Notes: a model not told the origin generated them from the sequence alone. DNA of 55,340 nt from CAZGMC01 sp964526565 (GCA_964526565.1 CAZGMC010000014.1:1-55340), one strand, 5' to 3'. Counted from the first letter of the stretch, positions 27,395 through 39,288 are shown. Numbers and translations: made by a program.

Positions 27395-28540
27395 TTGGGC
27401 GTTCCAGTGCGGCAGCAGATCCGGGTCGGCGCCTACATCCTCAAGCAGCGCCTGAAGGGCCGCGACAAGTATCCCCTGGTGCTGATGCTGGAACCGCTGT
27501 TCCGGTGCAACCTGGCCTGCGCCGGCTGCGGCAAGATCGACTATCCGAACGCCATCCTGAACAAGCGCCTGTCGCTGCAGGAGTGCCTGGATGCGGTCGA
27601 CGAATGCGGCGCGCCGATCGTCTCGATCCCCGGCGGCGAGCCGCTGCTGCACAAGGAGATCGGCCAGATCGTTGAGGGCATCGTCGCCCGCAAGAAGTTT
27701 GTCTATCTGTGCACCAACGCGCTGCTGCTGGAAAAGCGGCTGGACCTGTTCAAGCCCAACCCCTACCTGACCTTCTCAGTCCACCTGGACGGCCTGCGCG
27801 AGCACCACGACAAGTCTGTCTGCCAGGAAGGCGTGTTCGATCGCGCCGTGTCGGCGATCAGGGCGGCACGCGCCCGCGGTTTCCGCGTCAACTGCAACGC
27901 CACGGTCTTCGACGGCATGCCGGCGGAGGACATCGCAGCGTTCCTGGACTACGCGAAGGAGCTCGATGTCGAGGGCGTGACCATCTCGCCCGGCTATGCC
28001 TATGAGCGCGCCCCGGACCAGGAACACTTCCTCAACCGCCGCAAGACCAAGGAGCTGTTCCGCAGGGTCTTCAGCCTGGGCAAGGGCCGCAAGTGGCGGC
28101 TCAGCCACTCGACCCTGTACCTGGACTTCCTGGCCGGCAACCAGACCTACCGCTGCACGCCGTGGGGCAACCCGACCCGCAACATCTTCGGCTGGCAGCG
28201 CCCCTGCTACCTGTTGAACGAGGGCTACGCCCGGACCTTCCAGGAGCTGATGGAGACCACGGACTGGGACAGCTACGGCACCGGCAACTACGAGAAGTGC
28301 GCCGATTGCATGGCCCATTGCGGCTACGAGCCGACCGCCGTCACCGACGCCGTGCGCAACCCGCTCAAGGCCGCCTGGACTGCCCTGCGCGGGCCCCGCA
28401 CCACCGGCGAAATGGCGCCGGAGATCCCGCTGGAGCACCAGCGCCCGGCGCGATACGTCTTCGACAAGCTGGTCGCCGGCGCCATGCAAGACATGCACGC
28501 CAACCGCGACGCACCCCGCCGCGCCAAGGCCGGGCGTTGA
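27395..28540 (+). CDS. hpnH: Adenosyl-hopene transferase, radical SAM
   Basis: 381 residues starting at TTG 27395, chosen because GGAGGG lies 4-5 nt upstream and the resulting start (MGVPVRQQIRVGAYI) matches the family; an ATG at 27347 would add 16 unrelated residues. HpnH joins the 5'-deoxyadenosyl group to diploptene, the first step towards extended C35 hopanoids. The cluster motif is CNLACAGC (C38, C42, C45) within the long MLEPLFRCNL block. A C-terminal Cys group (YEKCADCMAHCGYEPTA) is also typical. Other hpn genes are absent nearby, except a possible HpnL-like protein at 5738-6808. It is separated from malQ by 206 nt. Confidence 0.96.
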   Translation: MGVPVRQQIRVGAYILKQRLKGRDKYPLVLMLEPLFRCNLACAGCGKIDYPNAILNKRLSLQECLDAVDECGAPIVSIPGGEPLLHKEIGQIVEGIVARKKFVYLCTNALLLEKRLDLFKPNPYLTFSVHLDGLREHHDKSVCQEGVFDRAVSAIRAARARGFRVNCNATVFDGMPAEDIAAFLDYAKELDVEGVTISPGYAYERAPDQEHFLNRRKTKELFRRVFSLGKGRKWRLSHSTLYLDFLAGNQTYRCTPWGNPTRNIFGWQRPCYLLNEGYARTFQELMETTDWDSYGTGNYEKCADCMAHCGYEPTAVTDAVRNPLKAAWTALRGPRTTGEMAPEIPLEHQRPARYVFDKLVAGAMQDMHANRDAPRRAKAGR

Positions 28541-29140
28541 TCCCGCGAATTCATCGGCCTTCTGAAAGATCGGAAAACACAGAACCGTCATATTTGCAGC
28601 GGCGCGGCCTCTCGCCGCAGCCGCTGAAACTTTCCGCGGGCGTGTATCCAGACAGATGACTGTCGGCACGCCGCTCTGGTCGGCACCTCCTGCCGCGATG
28701 TCGCCGGCATTTGTCGGAAAATTCGACCGATTGGCAGACGTAACCGATTGGCAGACGTAACCGATTGGCAGACGTAGCGGCCAATCGATCCAAATATCAT
28801 AACACGAAATTTGATGATTTTGAAGGTGCCAATTCAAGGAGATTACACGTAGCCTCTTCCGCGCAATCCCGGCGGGATGCCGGTTGCGAACACGGCCGTA
28901 AAGAGCCGACCGCCGCCGCTCCGCCTCGTCCTTCCGGCGAGGGTCCCGTCTTGAGCCGCACCAGCCCTGCGGCACCGCGCCGGCCATAACGACGCAAGAA
29001 ACCATCCCGGCAGCGACTTTCGCCTGCAACCGCCTCGCGGCGGCTGCCTGCGCGCCTGTGCGATTGAGGAAACGCCTTAGAAGAAGAACACCGACGTGCC
29101 GGTCCCGCACGACACGCCGAATAAAAGGGGAGAAATACCA
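28541..29140 (+). other. 600-bp spacer upstream of metK
   Basis: No reading frame is credible. It contains the 17-bp tandem repeat at 28726-28776 and a mildly AT-rich patch (28785-28840). The distal half (28850-29100) is GC-rich with several possible hairpins. I looked for SAM-responsive riboswitch signatures because metK follows and recognised none, but a divergent type cannot be excluded by eye. The metK Shine-Dalgarno (AAGGGGAG) is at 29126-29133. Confidence 0.5.
28726..28776. repeat. Three perfect 17-bp tandem repeats
   Basis: Unit accgattggcagacgta repeated three times without spacers, followed within 10 nt by ggccaatcg, which is partly complementary to the CGATTGGC core. The region lies 370 bp upstream of metK and 185 bp downstream of hpnH. 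It could be a regulator binding array or a slippage product. Confidence 0.95.
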
Positions 29141-30319
29141 GTGACCCGTTCCTATCTGTTCACATCCGAATCCGTCGGCTCCGGTCATCCGGACAAGATG
29201 GCCGATACCATATCCGACGCTGTTCTCGACGCCATTCTGACCCAGGATCCGACGGCCCGGGTCGCCTGCGAGACGATGGTCACAACCGGCATGGTCGTCA
29301 TCGCCGGCGAGATCACCACGACAGCGATCGTCGACTACACAGACGTGGTCCGCTCGACAATTCGCGACATCGGCTACAACGACCCCCGCTACGGCTTCGA
29401 CGGCAGCCAGTGCGCCGTGCTCGTCGCCCTCGACAAGCAGTCGCCCGACATCGCCCAGGGCGTCAACGAGGGCGACGGCCTGTACCTCGACCAGGGCGCC
29501 GGCGACCAGGGCCTGATGTTCGGCTTTGCCTGCCGTGAGACCGACGCGCTGATGCCGCTGCCGATCCAGCTGGCCCATCGGCTCACCGCCCGGCAGGAAG
29601 CGGTGCGCAAGAGCGGCGCCCTGCCGTGGCTGCGCCCCGACGCCAAGTCGCAGGTCACCGTCCGCTACGAGGACGACACGCCGCTCGGCATCGACACGGT
29701 GGTGCTGTCCACCCAGCACGACGAGGACGTGGCCTACGAGACCCTGCGCGAGGCGGTGGTCGAGGAGATCATCAAGCCCGAGCTGCCCGCCGCCCATGTC
29801 ACCGCCGACACCAGGTTCCTGGTCAACCCGACCGGCCGGTTCGTGATCGGCGGCCCCGTCGGCGACTGCGGCCTGACCGGGCGCAAGATCATCGTCGACA
29901 CCTATGGCGGTGTCGGCCGTCACGGCGGCGGTGCCTTTTCCGGCAAGGACCCGTCCAAGGTCGACCGCTCCGCCGCCTATGCCGGCCGCTACGTGGCCAG
30001 GACGATCGTCGCCGCCGGACTGGCCGACATCTGCGAGGTGCAGCTGGCCTACGCCATCGGCGTCGCCGAGCCGGTGTCGGTCCACGTCAACACCTTCGGC
30101 ACCCACCGCATCCCCGAGGCCCGCATCGAGCAGCTGGTGCGCAAGCACTTCGACCTGCGCCCCAAGGGCATCATCATGATGCTTGACCTGCTCCGCCCGA
30201 TCTACCGCAAGACGGCGTCCAACGGCCATTTCGGCCGCAGCGACCCGGACTTCACCTGGGAGGCCGACGACCGCGCCGCCGCACTGCGCGGCGAGGTTGG
30301 CGACCTGGCCGCCGAGTAA
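29141..30319 (+). CDS. metK: S-adenosylmethionine synthase
   Basis: 392 residues from GTG 29141 (AAGGGGAG eight nt upstream). It makes S-adenosylmethionine from methionine and ATP. Typical motifs: FTSESVGSGHPDKMADTISD, GDQGLMFGFAC, the GGGAFSGKDPSKVDRSAAYA loop and RFVIGGPVGDCGLTGRKII. The gene stands 12 nt before a glycine methyltransferase gene in the same direction, so in this genome metK appears dedicated, at least in part, to supplying the three methyl groups needed per betaine. Whether a second metK exists elsewhere cannot be told from the window. Confidence 0.97.
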   Translation: MTRSYLFTSESVGSGHPDKMADTISDAVLDAILTQDPTARVACETMVTTGMVVIAGEITTTAIVDYTDVVRSTIRDIGYNDPRYGFDGSQCAVLVALDKQSPDIAQGVNEGDGLYLDQGAGDQGLMFGFACRETDALMPLPIQLAHRLTARQEAVRKSGALPWLRPDAKSQVTVRYEDDTPLGIDTVVLSTQHDEDVAYETLREAVVEEIIKPELPAAHVTADTRFLVNPTGRFVIGGPVGDCGLTGRKIIVDTYGGVGRHGGGAFSGKDPSKVDRSAAYAGRYVARTIVAAGLADICEVQLAYAIGVAEPVSVHVNTFGTHRIPEARIEQLVRKHFDLRPKGIIMMLDLLRPIYRKTASNGHFGRSDPDFTWEADDRAAALRGEVGDLAAE

Positions 30320-30331
30320 GGGAGAGAGCCG

Positions 30332-31212
<881 letters not shown>

Positions 31213-31216
<4 letters not shown>

Positions 31217-32067
31217 CCGATCGCTCACTGGACGCGGCCGAACGGGTGCGCCGCGTCGCCGAAACCTATTACGACAGCAGCGACGCCGACGCCTTCTACA
31301 TGAATATCTGGGGCGGCGAGGACATCCACATCGGCCTGTACGCCCATCCGCAGGAGAGCATCTTCGACGCCAGCCGGCGCACCGTCGAGCGCATGGCCGA
31401 ACTGGTCGGCGGCCTGTCGGAGCGGTCGCGGGTGCTCGACCTGGGGTCCGGCTACGGCGGCTCGGCCCGCTTCCTGGCAGCCAGCTTCGGCTGCCCGGTG
31501 GCGTGCCTCAATGTCAGCGAAACCCAGAACGCCTACAACCGGCGGCTCAACAGGGAGCACGGCCTGGACGGCAAGATCGAGGTGGTCCACGGCACCTTCG
31601 AGGAGGTGCCGGTGCCCGACGCCAGCGTCGACGTGGTCTGGTCGCAGGACGCCTTCCTGCACTCCGGCGACCGCGAGCGGGTCATGGACGAGGTCGACCG
31701 GGTGCTGCGCCCGGGCGGCCGGCTGGTGTTCACCGACCCGATGCAGGCCGACGACTGCCCGCCCGGCGTCCTGCAGCCGGTCTATGACCGCATCCACCTG
31801 GACAGCCTGGGCTCGTTCGCCTTCTACCGGACCCAGGCGCGCGAGCGCGGCTGGCGCGAGGCCGCGGCGGAGGAGATGACCCACCAGCTCCGCACCCACT
31901 ATGCGCGGGTGCGCGCCGAGCTGCTGTCGCGCCATGACGAGATGTGCGAGGTCAGCTCCAAGGCCTATGTCGACCGCATGCTGACGGGCCTGCAGAACTG
32001 GGTCACCGCCGCCGACAACGGCTACCTGGCCTGGGGCATCCTGCTGTTCGAGAAACCGGCCGGGTGA
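31213..32067 (+). CDS. sdmt: Sarcosine/dimethylglycine N-methyltransferase
   Basis: 284-residue SAM-dependent methyltransferase completing betaine synthesis (sarcosine to dimethylglycine to betaine). Motif I VLDLGSGYGGSARFLA is followed by CLNVSETQNAYNRRLN, and VWSQDAFLHSGDRERVMDE, a hallmark of SDMT; the FYMNIWGGEDIHIGLY segment near residue 30 is also characteristic. Overlaps GSMT by ATGA. It ends 165 nt before the convergent mtgA gene, with a GC-rich hairpin in between. Confidence 0.93.
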
Positions 32068-32123
32068 CGGGGCGAGGGTCTTCGATCCTTCCCGACCAGA
32101 CCCCGGCCACAAGACCGAACTCT

Positions 32124-32145
32124 CCTCCCCCGCTCGCGGGGGAGG
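32124..32145. terminator. GC-rich hairpin between convergent sdmt and mtgA
   Basis: Perfect arms cctccccc (32124-32131) and gggggagg (32138-32145) around gctcgc. There is no good T-run on either side, so intrinsic termination is uncertain. This ctcccccgc/gcgggggag word is common in alphaproteobacterial spacers and may be a repetitive extragenic element instead. Confidence 0.45.
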
Positions 32146-32231
32146 GGCCAGGGAGGGGGAACCCTCCGCCGGCGCGGTGCTGTCGTCAGGGATGAAGCAC
32201 CGCGCCGACGGTGCCCGGGGGGGCGTTCGGA

Positions 32232-32981
32232 TCAGTAGCAGTCCAGCAGCGGACCGATCTGGCCGATGCGCGCGGCAATGGTGCGGGCATGTCGCGCCAG
32301 CCGCGGCGACGGTTGCGCCGCCGAGCGCTCGCGCGGATTGGGCAGGATGACGGCCAGCCGCGCCGCCTCGGCCGCCGTCACGGCGGTGACCGGGCGGCCG
32401 AGGTGGTGGCGGGCGGCAGCGCCGATGCCATACACGCCCGGCCCCCATTCGGCGATGTTCAGGTACACCTCCAGGATGCGGTGCTTGGACCAAAGTCCCT
32501 CGAGCAGCAGGGTCAGCCAGGCCTCCAGCCCTTTTCGCAGCCAGTCCCGGCCCGGCCACAGGAACAGGTTGCGAGCGGTCTGCATCGAGATGGTGCTGGC
32601 ACCGCGCAGCCGGCCGCCGGCGCGGTACTCGACGACGGCGTGGCGCACCGCCTGCCAGTCGATACCGCCGTGCCGACAGTAGGTGTTGTCCTCGGCCGCC
32701 AGCACCGCAGCCGGCACGTGCGCCGGCAGCGAGTCGAGCGCCACCCACTCCCGCTCCAGCCCCTCGCCCTGGACCAGCCGGACCAGCATCAGCGGCGTCA
32801 CCGGCGGCGGCACGAACCGGAACACCAGCAGCGCTGCCGCCGGCAGCACCACCAGGACGAGCAGCGCCGAAATCAGCGCCGTGCGGGCCACCCTGGTCCA
32901 GCGCCAACGGCGGCGCCGGCCGGCCGTCGGTTCGGACCGCCGCACCGGCCGTCGCCTGGCGGCGGGGCGCGGGCGGCTCAC
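32232..32981 (-). CDS. mtgA: Monofunctional biosynthetic peptidoglycan transglycosylase
   Basis: GT51 enzyme that polymerises lipid II into glycan strands. 249 residues from a GTG start. A basic N-terminus and a transmembrane helix (about residues 35-60, ALLVLVVLPAAALLVFRFV) anchor it in the inner membrane. Catalytic motifs: the first glutamate in AAEDNTYCRHGGID, the RGASTISMQTARNLFLWPG block, and the second glutamate in KHRILEVYLNIAEWG. The NPRERS near the C-terminus is standard. It stands alone on the minus strand, downstream of no obvious operon partner, and converges with the betaine genes. Confidence 0.95.
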   Translation of the reverse strand: MSRPRPAARRRPVRRSEPTAGRRRRWRWTRVARTALISALLVLVVLPAAALLVFRFVPPPVTPLMLVRLVQGEGLEREWVALDSLPAHVPAAVLAAEDNTYCRHGGIDWQAVRHAVVEYRAGGRLRGASTISMQTARNLFLWPGRDWLRKGLEAWLTLLLEGLWSKHRILEVYLNIAEWGPGVYGIGAAARHHLGRPVTAVTAAEAARLAVILPNPRERSAAQPSPRLARHARTIAARIGQIGPLLDCY

Positions 32982-33138
32982 GTCTCGCCGGCATCGATGG
33001 CAGACAGGTCGGCCATGGCTGTCCTCGCTTTTTCGGGAGCTCCCCTCTACTTTATTGGTACTGCGGACGAAGCCGACGGGCGACCTGTGCAGCGGGCGAC
33101 GTGTGCGGCGGGCGACGTGTGCAGGCCGCCTGCCGGTA

Positions 33139-34287
33139 TCACAGAAACACCGTCAGCACCCCCGTATACCCGTACAGCCGGTCGTGGCAGATCTCGCCGT
33201 TGGCGAAGAAACCGACCAGGGGGACCTCGCCCAGCGCGGCCTGGACCTGGCGCAGCTCTTCGGACTCGCTGCCGAACAGGTTGGGGCCGCGGGCCAGGCA
33301 CGAGACGTACATTGCGCCCCGGGGCCGGCGGCCGTCGAGACGGCGGGTCAGGCCGGCCAGCATGCGATCCAGGTCGGCCACCGCGGCGGCGCGGTCGCGG
33401 CGGGCGAACAGGATCGGGCGGCCGGGCTCGACCTCCTCGCCGATCGCCATCATGCCGCTGGCCGGGTCGATCGCCACGATGTTGCGCACCAGGTAGTCGC
33501 CGGTGTCGGACCCGGCCACCGGCAGCGCCACGAAGATGTAGCCGGCCACCCGGCGCAGGTCGCGGGCCAGCAGTTCGCCGATATCCTCCTTGAACACCTC
33601 CAGCGCGGGACGGCCGTCGATCTCGGCGATGATGCCGCGCCGCGCCGCCGTTACGGTGCGCGCCGGCCCGATCGGCGAGCAGCCCTGGCTGAGCCCGGTC
33701 ATCACCGGCACGTCGGCGCCAAACAGCACGCCCGACACGCCGCCGTCGGTGACGCCACCGCAGAACTGCGGGAATGCCGCAGACCCCGAGCTCAGGCCCC
33801 CGACCAGGAAGGCACCGCTCTCCGCCGCCAGCCCGGCCACGGCCTCGTTGATGTCGGGGTTCCGCGGGTCGCCGTGGACCAGGCCCAGAACGGGGTGGGC
33901 GCGCGCCGCCCAGGCGTCGGTATCGCGCGGCAGGCGGCGGTTGGCCGCCTCGCCGGCCAGCGTCGGCACCAGATGGTAGCCGCCCTCGGGCAGACGCGCC
34001 GTCATCACGGCGATCGCCGGCCGGTCGAACAGCTCGCGGTCGCCGGCGCATACGCCCAGGCCGACCGTGCCGACCCAGTCGGCGATGCCGGTTTCGCCGC
34101 GCAGCCGCGCCAGGATGTCCGCCGCGGCGTCCTCCAGGGGCGCCGTCACGTACAGCAGGCCCAGATTGGCGCCGTACGTGTTGCCCAGGTCGGCCAGGCA
34201 GACGTCCACGGCCTCCCGCCAGTCGGTCGCCACGCCGGCCGCGGCGCGGAACCGGCCCTGCGTCGCCGGCACGTCCACCGCCGTCAT
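33139..34287 (-). CDS. FIST-domain protein (FIST N and FIST C)
   Basis: 382 residues. The first two-thirds match the FIST N domain (CLADLGNTYGANLGLLYVT; FLVGGLSSGS near residue 180 and GVSGVLFGADV), the C-terminal part FIST C (around 225-370, with GYIFVALPVAGSD, ARGPNLFGSESEEL and PLVGFFANGEICHDRLYGYTG cut here to the core FFANGEI). FIST is a proposed small-ligand sensor domain, usually joined to or encoded next to signalling proteins; here no kinase or GGDEF domain is attached. It is translationally coupled (ATGA) to the upstream TesA-like esterase gene, so its partner may be that enzyme. Function is not established. Confidence 0.88.
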   Translation of the reverse strand: MTAVDVPATQGRFRAAAGVATDWREAVDVCLADLGNTYGANLGLLYVTAPLEDAAADILARLRGETGIADWVGTVGLGVCAGDRELFDRPAIAVMTARLPEGGYHLVPTLAGEAANRRLPRDTDAWAARAHPVLGLVHGDPRNPDINEAVAGLAAESGAFLVGGLSSGSAAFPQFCGGVTDGGVSGVLFGADVPVMTGLSQGCSPIGPARTVTAARRGIIAEIDGRPALEVFKEDIGELLARDLRRVAGYIFVALPVAGSDTGDYLVRNIVAIDPASGMMAIGEEVEPGRPILFARRDRAAAVADLDRMLAGLTRRLDGRRPRGAMYVSCLARGPNLFGSESEELRQVQAALGEVPLVGFFANGEICHDRLYGYTGVLTVFL

Positions 34288-35001
34288 CCCGACGAGCCGG
34301 CGGCCAGGCCGGCGTCCTCGATAATTTCAATGACGTAAGGCGTGATGTTCTCAACAATCACCTCGACCCCGGCGGCGTTGGGGTGGATGCCGTCGGCCTG
34401 ATTCAGGCCCGGGACGGTGGCGACGCCCTCCAGGAAGAACGGGTACAGGTGTACGCCGTACGCCTCGGCCAGTGCCGGATAGATGGCGTCGAACGCCTCG
34501 GCATAGTCGGCACCGTAGTTGCGCGGCGCGTACATGCCGGCGAGCAGGGTCGGCAGGCCCGCTTCGGTCAGCCGCTCCAGGATGGCGGCGAGGTTGCGCC
34601 GTGCCTCGGCCGGATCGATGCCGCGCAGCGCGTCGTTGGCGCCGAGCTCGACCAGCACCATGTCGGGGTCGTCGGTCAGCGCCCAGTCAAGCCGCGCCAG
34701 CCCGCCGGCGGTGGTGTCGCCGGAGACGCCGGCGTCGAGCACCTCGACATCGTAGCCGCGATCCTGCAGCGCCCGTTCGAGCTGCCCGGTGAAGGCGTCC
34801 TGGGGCGCCAGGCCGTAGCCGGCGGTCAGGCTGTCGCCCAGCGCCAGGATGCGGATCGGCTCGGCCGCGTGGACCGCCGCAGGGGCCGCCGCCGGGACGG
34901 CCAGCGCCAGCGCGGCGCTCAGGGCCAGCCGCGGCGTCGCGTTGACAAGCCGGGCCAGGGCGCCATTTAGCCTGACAATCGAGGGCAGAGCCGGAAACGT
35001 C

Positions 35002-35003
<2 letters not shown>
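34284..35003 (-). CDS. TesA-like exported arylesterase/lysophospholipase (SGNH hydrolase)
   Basis: 239 residues from ATG 35003; an upstream start (35042) lies inside the ABC gene and is unlikely. A signal sequence (ALSAALALAVPAAAPAAVHA, residues about 27-46) predicts a periplasmic enzyme. SGNH blocks: ILALGDSLTAGYG (Ser), GVSGDTTAGG (Gly), LVELGANDALRG (Asn) and ADGIHPNAAG (Asp/His). It is divergent from the YbbA-like ABC gene, with the two ATG codons sharing the palindrome CATG, the same arrangement as E. coli tesA/ybbA-ybbP. Downstream it overlaps the FIST gene. The substrate, ester or lysophospholipid, is unknown. Confidence 0.93.
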
Positions 35004-35753
<750 letters not shown>

Positions 35754-35757
<4 letters not shown>

Positions 35758-38291
35758 GCCGGTTCGGACTGGCCCTCCGCCTCGCCCGGCGGGAGCTGCG
35801 CGGCGGGGTCAAGGGGTTTCGCATCTTCCTGGCCTGCCTGGTGCTGGGCGTCGGGGCGATCGCCACGGTGCAGTCGGTGGCCAGCGGCATCACCGCGGCG
35901 CTGGGCGAGGACGGCCGCGCCATCCTGGGCGGCGACCTGGCCCTGCGCCTGGTGTTCCAGCCGGCCACGGAGGCGGAGCTCGACTATCTGAATGCCACCG
36001 CCGCGGCCGTCTCCACCGTGGTCGACACCCGTGGCATGGCCCGTGCGCCGGACGGCGACACGACGCTGATCGAGCTCAAGGCGGTGGATGACGCCTACCC
36101 GCTCTACGGCGAGGTGGAGTTGGCCGACGGCGACGGCCGGCCGATCACGCTCGAGGAGGCACTGGCGCGGCGCGACGGCACGTGGGGCGCGGCGCTGGAG
36201 AACACCATCCTGGAGCGGCTCGACCTGGCGGTCGGCGACGTGCTGCGCGTCGGCGAGACCGACTTCGAGATCCGCGCCACCCTGGAGCGCGAGCCGGACC
36301 GCGCCGGCGGCGCCACCTTCACCATCGGTCCGCGGCTGATGATCGACCGGGCGGCCCTGGACGACACCGGTCTGGTCCGCCCCGGCAGCATGGTCTACTG
36401 GAACTACCGGATAAGCCTGCCGCGGGACGAGGACGTCGGTGCCTATGTCGCCGCGCTGAACGAGCGTTTCCCGGAGGCCGGCTGGCGCATCCGCGACTAC
36501 ACCAACGCCGCGCCGCAACTGCAGCAGATGATCGGCCGGCTGGCGCTGTTCCTGACCCTGGTCGGCCTGACCGCGCTGCTGGTCGGCGGGGTCGGCGTCG
36601 GCAATGCCGTCAAGGCCTATCTGGACGGCAAGATTGCGACCATTGCCACGCTGAAATGCGTCGGCGCCACCGGTCCGCTCGTGTTCCGCACCTATTTCGC
36701 GCAGATCCTGGTACTGGCGGGGCTGGGCATCGCCCTCGGCTTGGCGCTGGGCACGGCGGCGCCGCCGCTGATCGGGCTGGTGGTGGAGGACCTGCTGCCG
36801 GTGCGGGTCGAGCTGGGCGTCTATCCGTGGGCGCTGCTCAACGCCGCGGTGTTCGGCCTGCTGACGGCGCTGACCTTCTCGCTGTGGCCGCTGGCGCGGG
36901 CCCGCGACGTGCCGGCGGCGGCGCTGTTCCGCGATCTGGTGGCACCGGCGCGGGGCCGGCCGCGGCCGGTATACTTGGCGGCAACGGCGGCCGCGGCGCT
37001 GGCGCTGGCCGGTTTCGCCATTGGCACCGCCGAGCAGCCGCTGTTCGCGCTGTTCTTCGTCATCGGCGCAGCCCTGAGCTTTGCCGCCTTCCGCGGCGCC
37101 GCCTGGCTGGCGACGCGGGCGGCACGTGCCGCCGGGCGGCCGCGGCGGCCGGCGCTGCGGCTGGCACTGACCAACCTGCACCGGCCGGGGGCGCCGACCG
37201 GCACGGTCGTGCTGTCGCTGGGGCTGGGGCTGACGGTGCTGGTCTGCGTCGCGCTGATCGAGGGCAACATGTCGCGCCTGGTGCAGGACACCCTGCCCGA
37301 GGACGCGCCGGCGTTCTTCTTCGTCGACATCCAGCCCGACCAGCTTGAGCCGTTCGTCGAGACCGTTACCGCCATCCCCGGTGTCACCGATCCGGAGAGC
37401 GTGCCGATGCTGCGCGGGCGCATCGTCTCGGCGCGCGGCCTGCCGGCGGCCGACGCGGTGGTCGACCCCGAGAACGCCTGGGTCTTGCGCGGCGACCGCG
37501 GCGTCACCTACAGCGACGGGCCGCCCGGCGACGAGATCGTGCTGGCCGGCGGCTGGTGGCCCGAGGGCTATGACGGCCCGCCGCGGGTATCGATCTACAA
37601 GGACATCGCCCTGGCCCTGGGCCTGGACGTCGGCGACAGCATCACGGTCAACGTGCTGGGCCGCGACATCACCGCCGAGGTGGCCAACATCCGCGAGATC
37701 GACTGGGGGTCGCTGGGCATCAACTTCACGATGATCTTCTCGCCGAACCCGCTCAGCGCCGCGCCGCACACCAACCTGGCAACGATCGATGCGCCGCCGT
37801 CGGCCGAGGCCGAGGTGCTGCGCGCCGTGACCGAGGCGTTCCCCAACGTCACCGCGGTGCGGGTGCGCGACGCGCTGGACACCATCAACGGCATCGTCGC
37901 CCAGGTCGGCGGGGCGGTGCGCGCCGTGGCGGCGATCACCCTGGTCGCCGGCACGCTGGTGCTGGCCGGGGCGCTGGCCGCCGGCCACCGCCGCCGCGTC
38001 TACGAGGCGGTGGTGCTGAAGGTGCTCGGCGCGACGCGCGGCACGGTGCTGCGCGCCTATCTGATCGAGTATGGCCTGCTGGGTATCGCCACGGCTTGCA
38101 TCGCAGCGGTTGTGGGAACGGCCGCGGCGTGGGCCGTGCTGACCCGGATCATGGGCATGGAGTGGACCTTCCTGCCGATGTCCGTCGTGGTCACGGCGGC
38201 GGTCAGCACGGCGATCACCGTGGTGTTCGGCCTGATCGGAACATGGTCGGCACTGGGGCGCAAGGCGGCCCCGCTGCTGCGCAACGAATGA
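35754..38291 (+). CDS. FtsX-like ABC transporter permease, YbbP-like
   Basis: 845 residues. Layout: N-terminal membrane segment (residues 20-45), a large periplasmic domain (about 50-250), a block of membrane helices (260-480, with LFLTLVGLTALLVGGVGVG), a second periplasmic domain (500-700) and three C-terminal helices. The duplicated FtsX domains plus the tesA-divergent position match the YbbP/SrpI group. These transporters are thought to handle lipids or lipoproteins; substrate is not known. Ends 138 nt before the Bax-inhibitor gene. Confidence 0.93.
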
Positions 38292-38429
38292 CCCTGCGTT
38301 CAAGACCTTAAGCATTGCTGCGGTTTAGGGACACCGGTTTCGGCATGGCCGGGAACGATTCCGGTTGAACCTGAGGCTGGTTGCCCCAATATTCCGGTCG
38401 AATTTGCAACAGCCACCGCGAGGAACACG

Positions 38430-39203
38430 ATGGCTATCGGTCCCCAGAATCGCTACGCGACCTATGCGGGCGGGCAGGCGGTCGATCAGGCAGCGATCGA
38501 CGAGGGCCTGCGCGCGCACATGCTGCGCATCTACAACTACATGGCCACCGGCCTGGCGATCAGCGGCCTGGTCGCCCTCGCCGTGGCGTACACCGCCCTG
38601 GGCGATGTCTTCTTCAACACGGTCCAGGGCTACACCGCCGACGGCCGCTTCATCACGGTGCAGCAGCCGACGATCCTCGGCTGGATTGGCATCTTCGCCC
38701 CGCTCGGCATCCTGCTGGTTGCTGCGTTCGCCGGCCGCAACTGGAGCGCCGGGGCGACCCAGGCGATGTATTGGGCGTTCGTGGGCCTGCAGGGCATCGG
38801 CCTGTCGATCCTGTTCCACACCTACACCGACGCCAGCATCGCCAGCGTGTTCTTCATCACGGCGGCGGCGTTCGCGGGCCTCAGCCTGTACGGCTACACG
38901 ACCAGGCGCAGCCTGTCGGGCCTCGGCTCTTTCCTGATCATGGGGCTGATCGGCCTGATCATCGCCGCGGTGGTCAACATCTTCCTGCAGAGCGAGATGA
39001 TGCAGTTCGTCATCGCCGCCGCGGGTGTGCTGATCTTCTCCGGCCTGATCGCCTACGATACCCAGCGCATCAAGGAAGAGTACGTCGCCGGCATGCACCA
39101 CGATGCGCAGACCCGGCTGGCCATTTGGGCGGCGCTGTCGCTGTACATCAACTTCATCAACCTCATGCAGTTCCTGCTCTACTTCCTGGGCAACCGCGAG
39201 TAA
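38430..39203 (+). CDS. Bax inhibitor-1/YccA family membrane protein
   Basis: 257 residues with seven predicted transmembrane segments. The N-terminus DQAAIDEGLRAHMLRIYNYM leads into the first helix, and the C-terminal YDTQRIKEEYVAGMHHD and LYINFINLMQFLLYFLGNRE blocks match alphaproteobacterial BI-1 proteins. A good AGGA-type ribosome binding site lies at 38420-38424. BI-1 members form pH-sensitive calcium leak channels in tested cases; here the role is only inferred. A strong intrinsic terminator follows. Confidence 0.95.
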   Translation: MAIGPQNRYATYAGGQAVDQAAIDEGLRAHMLRIYNYMATGLAISGLVALAVAYTALGDVFFNTVQGYTADGRFITVQQPTILGWIGIFAPLGILLVAAFAGRNWSAGATQAMYWAFVGLQGIGLSILFHTYTDASIASVFFITAAAFAGLSLYGYTTRRSLSGLGSFLIMGLIGLIIAAVVNIFLQSEMMQFVIAAAGVLIFSGLIAYDTQRIKEEYVAGMHHDAQTRLAIWAALSLYINFINLMQFLLYFLGNRE

Positions 39204-39227
39204 CGGCCGCGGCCCGGCCCGATCAAA

Positions 39228-39261
39228 CCGCCCGGCGCAGCGTCGCCGGGCGGTTTTTTTT
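39228..39261 (+). terminator. Rho-independent terminator after the BI-1 gene
   Basis: Ten-bp perfect stem CCGCCCGGCG (39228-39237) with CGCCGGGCGG (39244-39253), loop CAGCGT, followed at once by eight T (39254-39261). It lies 25 nt after the BI-1 stop and 28 nt before the convergent SGNH-caspase stop codon, so it also protects that gene from read-through. Confidence 0.97.
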
Positions 39262-39288
39262 GTGCGCCGCCGGCGCCCGGTTCACCTC

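Noticed and set aside
28726..28776. CRISPR array
   Set aside because: The 17-bp units follow each other without spacers; the same holds for the 14-bp and 11-bp arrays at 13105 and 53194.
28850..29140. SAM riboswitch ahead of metK
   Set aside because: No recognisable SAM-I, SAM-II or SAM/SAH core could be read; kept only as an open question.
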